Of a stretch of 64,000 bases of DNA, positions 44,207 through 53,092 are shown in pieces. The DNA is from Lachnospiraceae bacterium (GTDB taxonomy: Bacteria; Bacillota; Clostridia; Lachnospirales; Lachnospiraceae). The translations under genes were made by a program, and so were the position numbers. The notes under the pieces were generated by a model that had not been told where the DNA came from, did not search any database, and was given only the letters and a program-made list of their open reading frames with translations. The number at the start of each line of letters is the position of its first letter. Positions within the stretch are counted from its first letter, which is position 1. The stretch lies in contig SVEC01000003.1 of NCBI GenBank assembly GCA_015057555.1, forward strand, positions 1-64,000. The letters are read 5' to 3'.

Positions 44207-44366
44207 TGGGTAGTAGAGGGGGTTCTTATGTGTTACTACCCATACGGGATATGCCACCAGGAGGGAATGGGTAGTAGAGATGCTGAAATAATACTTACTA
44301 CCCACGGGAGGTACAGAAGCAAGCGAGAATGGGTAGTACGGACAGGAAACTAGAGGCTACTACCCA
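44207..44366 (+). repeat. Tandem array of three TGGGTAGTA hairpins
   Basis: Three units start at 44207, 44268 and 44330 (61-62 bp period). Each has perfect 9-bp arms TGGGTAGTA / TACTACCCA around 18-19-nt loops of different sequence, separated by 25-bp linkers rich in GGAGG and GAA. Stems are invariant while loops differ. No cas, reverse-transcriptase or toxin gene is adjacent. It could be transcribed from the TATAAT upstream; the strand is assigned on that basis only. Confidence 0.8.
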
Positions 44367-44456
44367 CAGGAGGGAAAACAGCAAGCAGGTCAAGTACATT
44401 TACCCACATTTCACAAATATTTCATAATATTTACAAAGAAATTTCTTGCATTAATA

Positions 44457-44483
44457 TTGACAATGCTACATAAATATTATAAG
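44457..44483 (+). promoter_or_regulatory. Possible promoter of the MacB-like gene
   Basis: TTGACA (44457-44462) and TATAAG (44478-44483) with a short 15-bp spacer, about 65 bp upstream of the start. Confidence 0.45.
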
Positions 44484-44548
44484 TTGGTGTAGTTTGGAAA
44501 TGGTTTAATGGAAAACTATACATATACATCAACATAGGAGGTAAAATC

Positions 44549-47500
44549 ATGTTAGAGCTTAAAGGCATAAAGAAGGATTACCCTGCCGGTAGTGGTGTGG
44601 TTCATGCTCTTAAGGGAATTGACCTTAGATTCCGTAAGGCAGAGTTCGTGTCTATCTTAGGACAGTCAGGCTGTGGTAAGACTACAATGCTTAATATCAT
44701 CGGTGGATTAGATGGTTACACAGAGGGAGACCTTGTAATCAATGGAATTTCCACTAAGGAGTACAAGGACAGAGACTGGGATGCATACAGAAACCATTCT
44801 ATTGGTTTCGTGTTCCAGAGCTACAACTTAATTCCACATCAGTCAGTGCTTCAAAATGTAGAGATAGCACTTTCCTTGTCAGGAGTTTCAAAGGCAGAGA
44901 GAAGAGCTAGAGCGAAGCAGGCTCTTGAGGACGTAGGTCTTGGAGATCAGCTTAAGAAAAAGCCAAGCGAGATGTCAGGTGGACAGATGCAGAGAGTTGC
45001 CATAGCAAGAGCATTGGTTAATAACCCAGACATTATCCTTGCAGATGAGCCAACTGGAGCCCTTGACACAGAGACCAGTGTGCAGGTTATGGATATCCTT
45101 AAGAAGATATCTAAGGATAGACTTATAATTATGGTAACACATAACCCAGAGCTTGCCGAGAAATATTCTTCAAGAATAATCAGAATGTTGGACGGACTTA
45201 TTACAGACGATTCTGCTCCGCTTACAGATGAGGAAATCGCTGCAGAGGAGAAGACTTTTGCAGAGGAAAAGGAAGCAAACAAGGGCAAGAAGAAAAAGAA
45301 GGAGAAGAAGCCTTCTATGAAGTTTTGGACTTCATTTATGCTTTCCCTTAAGAACTTATTTACAAAGAAGGGACGTACCATACTTACCTCTTTTGCAGGT
45401 TCTATCGGTATTATAGGTATTGCACTTATTCTTGCTATATCAACAGGTATGACAAAATATATAAATGATGTGCAGGAAAGCACTCTTTCAGCATATCCAC
45501 TTACCTTAGAGGCTAAAACGGTAGAGATGTCAGCCATTATAGAATCATTTATGAATGTGGCTAAGGACAATGAGGAGCATGAGAAGGATGCGGTATATAA
45601 GCAGACTGCCCTCTATGATATGATTGACGCCATGAACAATGTTGAGGAGAGCGAGAACGACCTTAAGACATTTAATGATTACCTTAGAACACAGGTGGCA
45701 GATGAAAATACTGAGCTTCATAAGGCGGTAAATGGTATCCAATATACATACGACTTGAATATGCTTATCTACACCGAAAATGTAGATGGAGAGATTATGG
45801 ATACCAACCTAGAGCAGGTATTGATAGATTTATTTATAAAGTATTTGGATGTAGATATGTCTGCCATGTCATCTACATCAGCATTAGGACAGTCATCTAT
45901 GGGTCAGATGAGTGCTATGAGCATGGGCACAACCCTGTGGCAGGAGCTTCTGCCGGGCTTGGATGGGGCACCTGTAAATGATCTTATACTAGACCAGTAT
46001 GATGTGATATACGGTTCATGGCCAAATAGCTACAATGAGGTTGTACTGGTTGTAAACCAGAATAACGAGTTAGATGATATTGTGCTATACACATTAGGTT
46101 TGCTTCCTGCGGAGGATTTGGATAACCTGGCTCAGGCAGCAGTAAATGGTGGTGAGCTTAGTGGCACAGGCGCCAATAGATGGACATATGAGGAAATATG
46201 TGCTAGAGATTACAGAACTATATTGAATGCAGATTGTTACTCTTATGATGAGGCAACTGGACTTTATACAGACCTTCGAGAGACAGAAGCGGGACTTCGC
46301 TATCTATATGATAATGGACTTACACTTAAGGTTACAGGTATAGTTCGTCCTAAGGAGGATGCTGATACCAGAATGTTAACAGGAAGCATCTGCTATACTA
46401 GTGAGCTTACAGAATATGTTATAGATAAGTCACAGGGTGCTGAGGTTATCGAAGCACAGTTGGCTAACCCTGATAGAGATGTAATCAGCGGATTGCCATT
46501 TGATACAACCACAGGAACATTGACAGACAAGGAAAAGGAAGAGGCATTTAGAGAATTTATAGATAATATGAATGATGCTGACAAGGCGGCCGCATTTGTA
46601 TCCATAAATTGTATCCCAGACAAGGCATTTGTGGAGGAGCAGCTTAAGGCAAACTTTGGTGCTATGACCAGAGTAGACAAGGAGGCTATGCTCTTAGAGG
46701 GAATCGGCTCACAGGTTGGTGTAAGCGAGGATGACATTGTGGAATACCTGGCAAATATGTCTGATGAGGAATTCGATGAGATATTCAATCAGCTAGCAAC
46801 TGAGCAGATAAAGGCTCAGTATGCACAGCAGGTTATTGCACAGATGGCAACCATGCAGCCAGAGGAGCTTCTTATGGGCCTTCAGGCGGCACTTCCTAAC
46901 TACACTACAGAGCAGTGTGCAGTGTATTACGACGAGCTTGTCGAATTCTCAGACTCATCCTACGAAGCAAATCTGCTTGCTATGGGATATGTTGAGCTTG
47001 AGCATCCGGCGTCAATAAATATCTATGCTTCATCATTTGAGAACAAGGACATAATCACTGCAGCAATTGAAAACTATAACAATGATGTAGAAGAGCTTCA
47101 GCAGATTAAGTATACAGATTACTTAGGAATTATGATGTCATCAATCACAACAATTATCAATGCTATCACCTACGTGCTTATAGCCTTTGTTGCTATTTCA
47201 CTTGTAGTATCATCTATAATGATTGGAGTAATAACACTTATTTCTGTACAGGAGAGAACCAAGGAGATTGGTATCCTTCGTGCAATCGGTGCATCTAAGA
47301 AAAATGTATCAAGAATGTTCAATGCAGAGACTATGATAGTGGGCTTTGCCTCGGGACTTTTAGGTGTAGTGGTAACATACTTACTTTGTATACCAGTAAA
47401 TATGATTATTCATCACCTGACAGGAATAGAGCAGCTTAACGCATTCTTGCCTGTTCCTGCAGCTATAATTCTTGTAATAATAAGCGTATGTCTTACTCTT

Positions 47501-47569
47501 ATATCAGGAATTATACCTTCTAGAAGTGCAGCTAAGAAGGATCCGGTGGTTGCACTTAGAACTGAGTAG
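44549..47569 (+). CDS. MacB-like ABC transporter (ATPase-permease fusion)
   Basis: A 1006-aa single-chain ABC protein of the MacB/FtsX superfamily. The N-terminal ATPase (1-225) has Walker A GQSGCGKTT, signature MSGGQMQRVAIARAL, Walker B IILADEPTGAL and the H-switch VTHNPEL. A Lys-rich linker leads to the first transmembrane helix near 280, then an extracytoplasmic domain of over 500 residues with Met/Ser-rich and acidic parts. Three C-terminal helices form the FtsX domain (QERTKEIGILRAIGASKKNV). Such proteins couple ATP hydrolysis to extracellular work, exporting peptides or lipoproteins or transmitting signals. AGGAGG precedes the ATG. Structured element C begins three bases after the stop codon. 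Confidence 0.9.
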   Translation: MLELKGIKKDYPAGSGVVHALKGIDLRFRKAEFVSILGQSGCGKTTMLNIIGGLDGYTEGDLVINGISTKEYKDRDWDAYRNHSIGFVFQSYNLIPHQSVLQNVEIALSLSGVSKAERRARAKQALEDVGLGDQLKKKPSEMSGGQMQRVAIARALVNNPDIILADEPTGALDTETSVQVMDILKKISKDRLIIMVTHNPELAEKYSSRIIRMLDGLITDDSAPLTDEEIAAEEKTFAEEKEANKGKKKKKEKKPSMKFWTSFMLSLKNLFTKKGRTILTSFAGSIGIIGIALILAISTGMTKYINDVQESTLSAYPLTLEAKTVEMSAIIESFMNVAKDNEEHEKDAVYKQTALYDMIDAMNNVEESENDLKTFNDYLRTQVADENTELHKAVNGIQYTYDLNMLIYTENVDGEIMDTNLEQVLIDLFIKYLDVDMSAMSSTSALGQSSMGQMSAMSMGTTLWQELLPGLDGAPVNDLILDQYDVIYGSWPNSYNEVVLVVNQNNELDDIVLYTLGLLPAEDLDNLAQAAVNGGELSGTGANRWTYEEICARDYRTILNADCYSYDEATGLYTDLRETEAGLRYLYDNGLTLKVTGIVRPKEDADTRMLTGSICYTSELTEYVIDKSQGAEVIEAQLANPDRDVISGLPFDTTTGTLTDKEKEEAFREFIDNMNDADKAAAFVSINCIPDKAFVEEQLKANFGAMTRVDKEAMLLEGIGSQVGVSEDDIVEYLANMSDEEFDEIFNQLATEQIKAQYAQQVIAQMATMQPEELLMGLQAALPNYTTEQCAVYYDELVEFSDSSYEANLLAMGYVELEHPASINIYASSFENKDIITAAIENYNNDVEELQQIKYTDYLGIMMSSITTIINAITYVLIAFVAISLVVSSIMIGVITLISVQERTKEIGILRAIGASKKNVSRMFNAETMIVGFASGLLGVVVTYLLCIPVNMIIHHLTGIEQLNAFLPVPAAIILVIISVCLTLISGIIPSRSAAKKDPVVALRTE

Positions 47570-47571
47570 GG

Positions 47572-47713
47572 AAATATATAAAGAGGATGTGCGAATATAC
47601 TTAGAATCCCGGTCTGTCTAGGGATAATGCTTCGCTGACACTTAAGACGGTCAGCTGCGCATTACCCTGCCGCGGCCGGTTTCGAGGTTATAGCGCACAT
47701 CCTTTATATATTT
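47572..47713 (+). ncRNA. Structured repeat element, copy C (putative RNA)
   Basis: A 142-bp imperfect palindrome. The outer stem AAATATATAAAG.GGATGTGCG / CGCACATCCTTTATATATTT is about 20 bp with a one-base bulge. It contains the shared blocks CCCGGTCTGTCTAGGG, CGCTGACACT..ACGGTCAGCT and CGCGGCCGG. The variable helix here is AGGG.TAATGC/GCATTACCCT. The RNA strand matches A and B by alignment. Directly adjoining the ABC gene's stop codon, it is that gene's 3' UTR and may serve as its terminator. Confidence 0.68.
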
Positions 47714-47770
47714 ACAGGAAAATGGCTTTGTGATAAACTAATTTAGGCAGGTATTGAATCTGGCATTTAA

Positions 47771-47858
47771 GGAGACGTATCGAAGTGGTCATAACGGGGC
47801 TGACTCGAAATCAGTTAGCCGGGAAACCGGCACGGGGGTTCGAATCCCCCCGTCTCCG
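47771..47858 (+). tRNA. tRNA-Ser (anticodon CGA)
   Basis: An 88-nt class II tRNA. Acceptor GGAGACG pairs with CGTCTCC, anticodon loop ACTCGAAAT reads CGA (codon UCG), the long variable arm AGCCGGGAAACCGGCA is typical of serine tRNAs, the T-arm has GGTTCGAATCC, and the discriminator is G. The 3'-CCA is not encoded, so it depends on the CCA-adding enzyme. A terminator follows at once. Confidence 0.95.
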
Positions 47859-47860
47859 CT

Positions 47861-47894
47861 AAAATTCTTCCCCAATTCGGGGAAGAATTTTTTT
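47861..47894 (+). terminator. tRNA-Ser terminator
   Basis: AAAATTCTTCCCC / GGGGAAGAATTTTTTT, a perfect stem with a T-run. Confidence 0.93.
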
Positions 47895-47960
47895 GTTGCT
47901 ACTTTGAAAAAATTGGCTATACTATATAGAGAAAATATAAGTATACTACGAGGAAACAAT

Positions 47961-48353
47961 ATGAAATACATTAAGCAGTTTGCCATAATAATATTAATAT
48001 CTTTCTTAGGAGAAGTACTTTCTAGGGTGCTTCCTTTTTCCATACCAGCCAGCGTGTATGGGTTATTTCTTATGCTTATAGCACTTATGACCAAGGTGAT
48101 AAAGCCAGCCCAGGTGAAGGATGTGAGTAACTTTTTGATGGATGTTATGCCTATAATGTTCGTGCCTTCCTCAGTGGGCATTATGGTGAGCTGGGGACTA
48201 CTTAAGGATATACTTGTGCCAGCACTTATAGTGTCAATGCTGGGAACTCTTTTAGTTATGATTGCATCTGGAAAGATAGTTGATTTGCTTGTTAAGCTGA
48301 CAGGGAAAGCTGCGGTGGTGGCAGATGGACAGGAGGGCAAAGCAGATGAGTAA
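47961..48353 (+). CDS. lrgA: LrgA/CidA-family holin-like protein
   Basis: A 130-aa membrane protein with four hydrophobic helices and the family motifs PFSIPASVYGLFLM and MPIMFVPSSVGIM. LrgA/CidA proteins are holin-like and, with LrgB/CidB, influence autolysis or pyruvate/overflow-metabolite transport. The longer open frame upstream overlaps the tRNA gene; ATG 47961 with GAGGA upstream is the real start. The lrgB start codon lies within its last codons. Confidence 0.9.
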   Translation: MKYIKQFAIIILISFLGEVLSRVLPFSIPASVYGLFLMLIALMTKVIKPAQVKDVSNFLMDVMPIMFVPSSVGIMVSWGLLKDILVPALIVSMLGTLLVMIASGKIVDLLVKLTGKAAVVADGQEGKADE

Positions 48354-49053
48354 AATAGAAGCATTTTTAAATACCTTATCAGCAACCATGTTCTTCGGCG
48401 CAGCCATTACTCTGATATGTTTCTCCATAGGATTGATAGTTCAGAAGAAATTTAAGCTAAAGGTACTAAATCCAATCATAATCTCAGTGGCTATGATAAT
48501 CATAATATTGAATATATCAGGCATAAGCTATGACACATATAACAACGGAGCACAGCTTATATCCATATTCCTAACCCCTGCCACAGTATGTCTTGCGGTG
48601 CCTCTCTATGAGAAGCTGCAGTTGCTAAAGGACAACTTCGTAGCAGTAATGGGAGGAATAATTGCAGGAGTGGCAGCAAATCTTCTCCTTATATGGGGAG
48701 TGTGCGTGGCATTTAATTTGGACAAGACCATATTCGCAACTATGGCGCCAAAATCTATAACCACAGCTATAGGAATAGCACTATCCGAGGAAACAGGTGG
48801 AATAGTAAATATAACCGTAGCCATGATAGTTATAACCGGAAACACAGGATATTTATTGGCAGAAACCATTATAAGAATATTTAAGATAAAAAGCTCCATA
48901 GCAAAGGGAATTGCCATAGGAACCTCAACTCATGTGCTTGGAACCTCCAAGGCTGTGGAACTAGGAGATGTAGAAGGTGCTATGAGTGGACTTGCAGTGG
49001 CAGTGGCTGGAATAGTGACAGTTATTGTGGTGCCATTGGTGCTTGGAATGTAA
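48346..49053 (+). CDS. lrgB: LrgB-family membrane protein
   Basis: A 235-aa polytopic membrane partner of LrgA. Family motifs visible include FLTPATVCLAVPLYE, APKSITTAIGIALSEE and GTSTHVLGTSKAVE. It overlaps lrgA by 8 bp; AGGAGGG (48331-48337) inside lrgA supports ATG 48346. No LytSR-type two-component regulator is adjacent. Confidence 0.92.
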   Translation: MSKIEAFLNTLSATMFFGAAITLICFSIGLIVQKKFKLKVLNPIIISVAMIIIILNISGISYDTYNNGAQLISIFLTPATVCLAVPLYEKLQLLKDNFVAVMGGIIAGVAANLLLIWGVCVAFNLDKTIFATMAPKSITTAIGIALSEETGGIVNITVAMIVITGNTGYLLAETIIRIFKIKSSIAKGIAIGTSTHVLGTSKAVELGDVEGAMSGLAVAVAGIVTVIVVPLVLGM

Positions 49054-49071
49054 AGAATGATAAAACCTCGA

Positions 49072-49107
49072 TAGACTAAGAGAAATGCTTAGGATATTCG
49101 AGGTTTT
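49072..49107 (+). terminator. Terminator of lrgAB
   Basis: AAAACCTCGA / TCGAGGTTTTTT, a perfect 10-bp stem with a T-run. Confidence 0.88.
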
Positions 49108-49122
49108 TTCGGTTTGAATAAG

Positions 49123-49151
49123 TTGATATAAGATTATTAATGTGGTATGAT
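49123..49151 (+). promoter_or_regulatory. Promoter at the head of the polysaccharide locus
   Basis: TTGATA (49123-49128), a 17-bp spacer and TATGAT (49146-49151), 66 bp upstream of the first glycosyltransferase. Confidence 0.65.
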
Positions 49152-49216
49152 ATATAAGTATATTTGCGTCAAAAAATAGTGAGGCAAATTGGAGAAAAAA
49201 GGTAAGAGAGACAGAT

Positions 49217-51700
49217 ATGAAACCAAAATTCATCTTCGACAGGGTTCGTAAGGGAGTAACAAAGGACAACCAAATAGCCATTCAAGGGTTCTGCAGTGAG
49301 GGATTTCTGGAGGACTTAGAGGTGAGGGCTGAGCTTAGTAGTGCTGAGGGAAAGGTGGAGCTACCTTGTGAGATGAAGGTGTCGAATATTCCGGCCTTAA
49401 AGCGTATGGAGCTTAAGGATAGTGACATAAGCAGGATGCTTACAGTAGTAGTAAATGTTGGTGAGAATTTGGCAGTGAATTCCCAGCTTATAGTACAGGG
49501 ACTAATAAGTCAGGATGGATTTACTGATAGGGACCAGATAGAAATATACTCCTGCAAGGGTAAGAGACTAGAGGCTATTACCAAGGAGCTTAATGTATGC
49601 GTGGAGACAGTATTTGCCCAGGGTGACAAGTTGGTCATAAAGGGTTGGGCAGCAGATAACAACCAGTTGGATTTTCAGGTATTTAGCAAAAAAGGAAATA
49701 AACCTATAGAGATTATAAGCAAGGAATCCACCATAAGATCTGACTTAGAAAGCGCATTTGTGGAGAAGGATGATTGTAGTAATGTAGGATTTCTAATTAC
49801 TGTGCCACACATTGAAGACAGGATGAAGTTTCAGGTGGTAGCAGGTGATATTATATATGAGCAAACAGTTGAGTGGACTCAGATAAGCAGTAAGGGCGGT
49901 CTGGTGCCAAGGGTTAAGAACCTTGCCAGAAAGACCATGCTTTCCCTGAATAACAATGGATTAAAGGCCACAGTAAAAAAGATTAATAGAAGAATATTAT
50001 CCAGGTTTGATTCTAAGCCTAAGGAGTACAATAGATGGTTTAATGAGCATAAGGCTACAGAAGAGGAGCTGGCAAAGCAAAGGGAGGCACATTTTGACTA
50101 TGAGCCAGCCTTCAGTATATTGGTTCCCCTTTATGAAACGGATGAGAGATTCCTAAAGGAATTAATAGAATCTGTAAAGGCACAGAGCTATGACAAGTGG
50201 GAGCTGTGCTTCTCTGATGGAAGTAAGGATAGTGGTAGATTAAATAAGCTTTTGAGTCCGTATATAGAACAGGACCAAAGAATCAAATATATAGCAAATA
50301 AGAAGGGCCCACTTGGAATATCAGATAACACCAATCAGGCTCTGGAGCTTGCCACAGGAGAATACATTGTACTGGGCGACCACGATGATTTATTTGCTCC
50401 AAATGCTTTGTATGAATGTGTGAAGGCTTTGAACAAAGAAAAGTGGGATGTTATATACACTGATGAGGACAAGATTGATTTTAAGGGCAAGAAGCATTTT
50501 GAACCACATTTCAAGTCGGATTTTAATATTGATTTGCTGAGAAGTAACAACTATATTTGCCATATGTTTGTGGCAGCTAGGAGTCTTATAGATCAGGTTG
50601 GATTATTTGATGATAGCTTTGACGGGGCACAGGATTATGATTTTGTGTTAAGGTGTGTGGATAAAGCCCAGAGCATATATCACATACCTAAGATACTTTA
50701 TCATTGGAGGTCCCATATGGCATCCACTGCCAGCTCGCCAGAGGCAAAGCTATATGCCTTCGAGGCGGGAAAGAAGGCACTGGAGGCACATTACAAGAGA
50801 CGTGGTCTAGAAGCCACAGTAGAATCTATAGAGGAATATGGCTTCTACCGTACAAACTACAAGATAATAGACAATCCTAAGGTATCCATAGTTATACCGA
50901 ATAAGGACCACATTGAGGACCTTATGAAATGTATGGATTCCATAGATAGATTATCAGACTATAGAAATTATGAATTTATAATAGTTGAAAATAACAGTAC
51001 CGAGGATAGAACCTTTGAATTCTACAAGAGTATAGAGGACAGAGATAATGTTAAGGTTCTATATTGGGACAAGGAATTTAATTACTCAGCTATAAATAAC
51101 TTCGGTGTGGAAGCAGCAGATGGAGAATACATCCTACTGCTTAATAATGACACAGAAATTATAAACCCTGACTGTCTGAGTCAGATGCTGGGATATTGCC
51201 AGCGAGAGGATGTGGGCATAGTGGGAGCCAGACTCTATTACGAGGATGGAAGCATCCAGCACGCAGGAGTGGTTATAGGCTTCGGCGGAATAGCAGGACA
51301 TGCCTTTGTAGGACTTTACGAGGATAATGGACTCTATATGTCCAGAACCAAGGTTGCCTGCAATTACAGTGCAGTTACCGCAGCCTGCCTTATGGTTAAG
51401 AAATCTATCTTCCAGCAGGTTGGAGGCTTGGATGAAAGCTTCAAGGTTGCATTTAACGATATAGACTTCTGTATGATGGTTCGTGAATTGGGCAAGCTTG
51501 TGGTATATAACCCAAATGCAAAGCTGTATCACTACGAGTCTAAGTCTAGGGGGTATGAGGATACTCCTGAGAAGCAGGCAAGATTTGCCAGCGAGATAGA
51601 GAGATTCAGCAAGAAGTGGCCAGATATTTTGGCAAAGGGCGACCCTTATTACAATGAGAATTTGGCGCTGGATAAGGCGGATTTTTCGGTGAAGGGGTAG
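49217..51700 (+). CDS. Glycosyltransferase with two GT2 domains
   Basis: An 827-aa protein. Residues 1-225 are a beta-rich, unrecognised N-terminal region. GT2 domain one (about 290-510) has FSILVPLYETDERFL, GDHDD and YTDEDK. GT2 domain two (about 555-800) has VSIVIPNKDH, LLNNDTE and the acceptor-side motif FNDIDFCMMVRE. Two active GT-A domains suggest addition of two sugars or alternating linkages in a surface glycan. Related to the 599-aa enzyme at 15099. It has its own promoter; a second promoter separates it from manC. Confidence 0.88.
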   Translation: MKPKFIFDRVRKGVTKDNQIAIQGFCSEGFLEDLEVRAELSSAEGKVELPCEMKVSNIPALKRMELKDSDISRMLTVVVNVGENLAVNSQLIVQGLISQDGFTDRDQIEIYSCKGKRLEAITKELNVCVETVFAQGDKLVIKGWAADNNQLDFQVFSKKGNKPIEIISKESTIRSDLESAFVEKDDCSNVGFLITVPHIEDRMKFQVVAGDIIYEQTVEWTQISSKGGLVPRVKNLARKTMLSLNNNGLKATVKKINRRILSRFDSKPKEYNRWFNEHKATEEELAKQREAHFDYEPAFSILVPLYETDERFLKELIESVKAQSYDKWELCFSDGSKDSGRLNKLLSPYIEQDQRIKYIANKKGPLGISDNTNQALELATGEYIVLGDHDDLFAPNALYECVKALNKEKWDVIYTDEDKIDFKGKKHFEPHFKSDFNIDLLRSNNYICHMFVAARSLIDQVGLFDDSFDGAQDYDFVLRCVDKAQSIYHIPKILYHWRSHMASTASSPEAKLYAFEAGKKALEAHYKRRGLEATVESIEEYGFYRTNYKIIDNPKVSIVIPNKDHIEDLMKCMDSIDRLSDYRNYEFIIVENNSTEDRTFEFYKSIEDRDNVKVLYWDKEFNYSAINNFGVEAADGEYILLLNNDTEIINPDCLSQMLGYCQREDVGIVGARLYYEDGSIQHAGVVIGFGGIAGHAFVGLYEDNGLYMSRTKVACNYSAVTAACLMVKKSIFQQVGGLDESFKVAFNDIDFCMMVRELGKLVVYNPNAKLYHYESKSRGYEDTPEKQARFASEIERFSKKWPDILAKGDPYYNENLALDKADFSVKG

Positions 51701-51711
51701 AGTGGTAAAAG

Positions 51712-51740
51712 TTGATATAATTATAGGATTGTGGTAAAAT
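51712..51740 (+). promoter_or_regulatory. Promoter of the GDP-mannose/export operon
   Basis: TTGATA (51712-51717), a 17-bp spacer and TAAAAT (51735-51740), 38 bp upstream of manC. The downstream genes are spaced 7-15 bp or overlap, so one transcript probably runs beyond the window. Confidence 0.68.
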
Positions 51741-51778
51741 TTTGATAATTATGGGATAGTGTATCTAGGAGGAAAAAT

Positions 51779-53092
51779 ATGAACATAGTACTATTATCAG
51801 GAGGCTCGGGGAAAAGATTGTGGCCTCTGTCAAATGATGTAAGATCAAAGCAATTTATAAAGCTTTTTAAGACAGAAGATAATGATTATTTGTCAATGGT
51901 ACAGAGAGTATATAATCAGATTTGTGAGGTTGATAAGGCTGCTAATGTTACTATAGCAACCTCCAAGACACAGGTATCATCTATTCACAATCAGTTAGGG
52001 AAACAGGTAGGAGTATGTGTTGAGCCATGTCGTAGAGACACATTTCCAGCTATAGCTTTAGCCACTGCATATCTTCACGACGTGAAGGGTGTGTCAGAGG
52101 ATGAAGCGGTTATAGTATGCCCCGTAGATCCATATGTAAATTTGGATTATTTCCAAGCTGTGAAGAAACTGGGAGAGCTTGCTGAATTAGGAGATTCGAA
52201 TCTTACACTTATGGGAATAGAACCAACATACCCTAGTGAAAAGTATGGATATATTATGCCTACAGACAAAGAGAATATAAGCAAGGTAGATTCCTTTAAA
52301 GAGAAACCGGACACAGAAACAGCCAAGACCTATATTAGTCAGGGGGCTTTGTGGAATGCTGGTGTATTTGCATATAAATTAGGATATATGCTTGATAAGG
52401 CGCATGAATTAATTGATTTCGATAACTATCATGATTTGTTTAATAAATACGAAACTCTTACAAAAATCAGTTTTGATTATGCGGTGGTAGAGAAGGAAGA
52501 TAATATTCAGGTAATGCGTTTCTCTGGACAGTGGAAGGATTTGGGAACATGGAATACATTTGCTGAGGCCATGGAGGACGCAACCATAGGTAAGGTTATA
52601 ATGAATGATACCTGCCAGGATGTTAATGTAATAAATGAATTAGACATTCCTGTACTTTGTATGGGGTTAAAGAACGTAGTTGTATCTGCAAGTGCACAAG
52701 GAATATTGATATCAGATAAAGAGGAAACAGATTTTATTAAGCCATTTGTAGACAATATGGATGAGGACATAATGTTTGCCGATAAGTCTTGGGGAAGCTA
52801 TAGGGTACTTTCTAAGGGAGAGGACAGCTTAACTATAAAGTTAAATATAAAGGCAGGATCATGGCTCAGCTATCATTCACACGCAAGTAGGGATGAGATA
52901 TGGAATATAGTATCCGGACAGGGAGAGGTTACTGTTGATGAAGATAGTCGTCAGGTAAACAAAGGAGATGTAATATCAATAAAATCCGGAAGTAAGCATA
53001 TGATTAAGGCTATTACAGATATGGAAGTAATCGAGATACAGATGGGTAAGGAGATTAGTGTTAATGACAAGTGTAAGTTCAAGTTTGATTAA
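51779..53092 (+). CDS. manC: Mannose-1-phosphate guanylyltransferase (ManC-like)
   Basis: A 437-aa enzyme making GDP-mannose from mannose-1-phosphate and GTP (EC 2.7.7.13). The nucleotidyltransferase signature LSGGSGKRLWPLS is at the N-terminus and PSEKYGYI plus FKEKPD further in. The C-terminal cupin domain (about 330-430, YHSHASRDEIWNIVSGQG) is as in bifunctional ManC/AlgA proteins, which may add isomerase activity. A separate ManA is encoded next. Strong AGGAGG start. The 3' end overlaps manA. Confidence 0.9.
   Translation: MNIVLLSGGSGKRLWPLSNDVRSKQFIKLFKTEDNDYLSMVQRVYNQICEVDKAANVTIATSKTQVSSIHNQLGKQVGVCVEPCRRDTFPAIALATAYLHDVKGVSEDEAVIVCPVDPYVNLDYFQAVKKLGELAELGDSNLTLMGIEPTYPSEKYGYIMPTDKENISKVDSFKEKPDTETAKTYISQGALWNAGVFAYKLGYMLDKAHELIDFDNYHDLFNKYETLTKISFDYAVVEKEDNIQVMRFSGQWKDLGTWNTFAEAMEDATIGKVIMNDTCQDVNVINELDIPVLCMGLKNVVVSASAQGILISDKEETDFIKPFVDNMDEDIMFADKSWGSYRVLSKGEDSLTIKLNIKAGSWLSYHSHASRDEIWNIVSGQGEVTVDEDSRQVNKGDVISIKSGSKHMIKAITDMEVIEIQMGKEISVNDKCKFKFD

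Noticed and set aside
44207-44366. CRISPR array
   Set aside because: Repeats are the arms of hairpins rather than direct repeats with uniform spacers, there are only three units, and no cas gene is near.
44207-44366. Retron or type III toxin-antitoxin RNA
   Set aside because: No reverse transcriptase or ToxN-like gene adjoins the array; the flanking genes are a truncated nuclease-like gene and an ABC transporter.
44947-45570. 207-aa minus-strand frame inside the MacB-like gene
   Set aside because: It is antisense to the conserved ABC ATPase motifs and shows only low-complexity Ser/Ile composition.
47771-47858. tRNA-Ser as integration site of a mobile element
   Set aside because: No integrase and no repeated tRNA 3' end are visible downstream; lrgAB follows normally.
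47754-47960. Upstream extension of the LrgA frame
   Set aside because: The extended frame is the translated tRNA-Ser gene and its terminator; the real start is ATG 47961.
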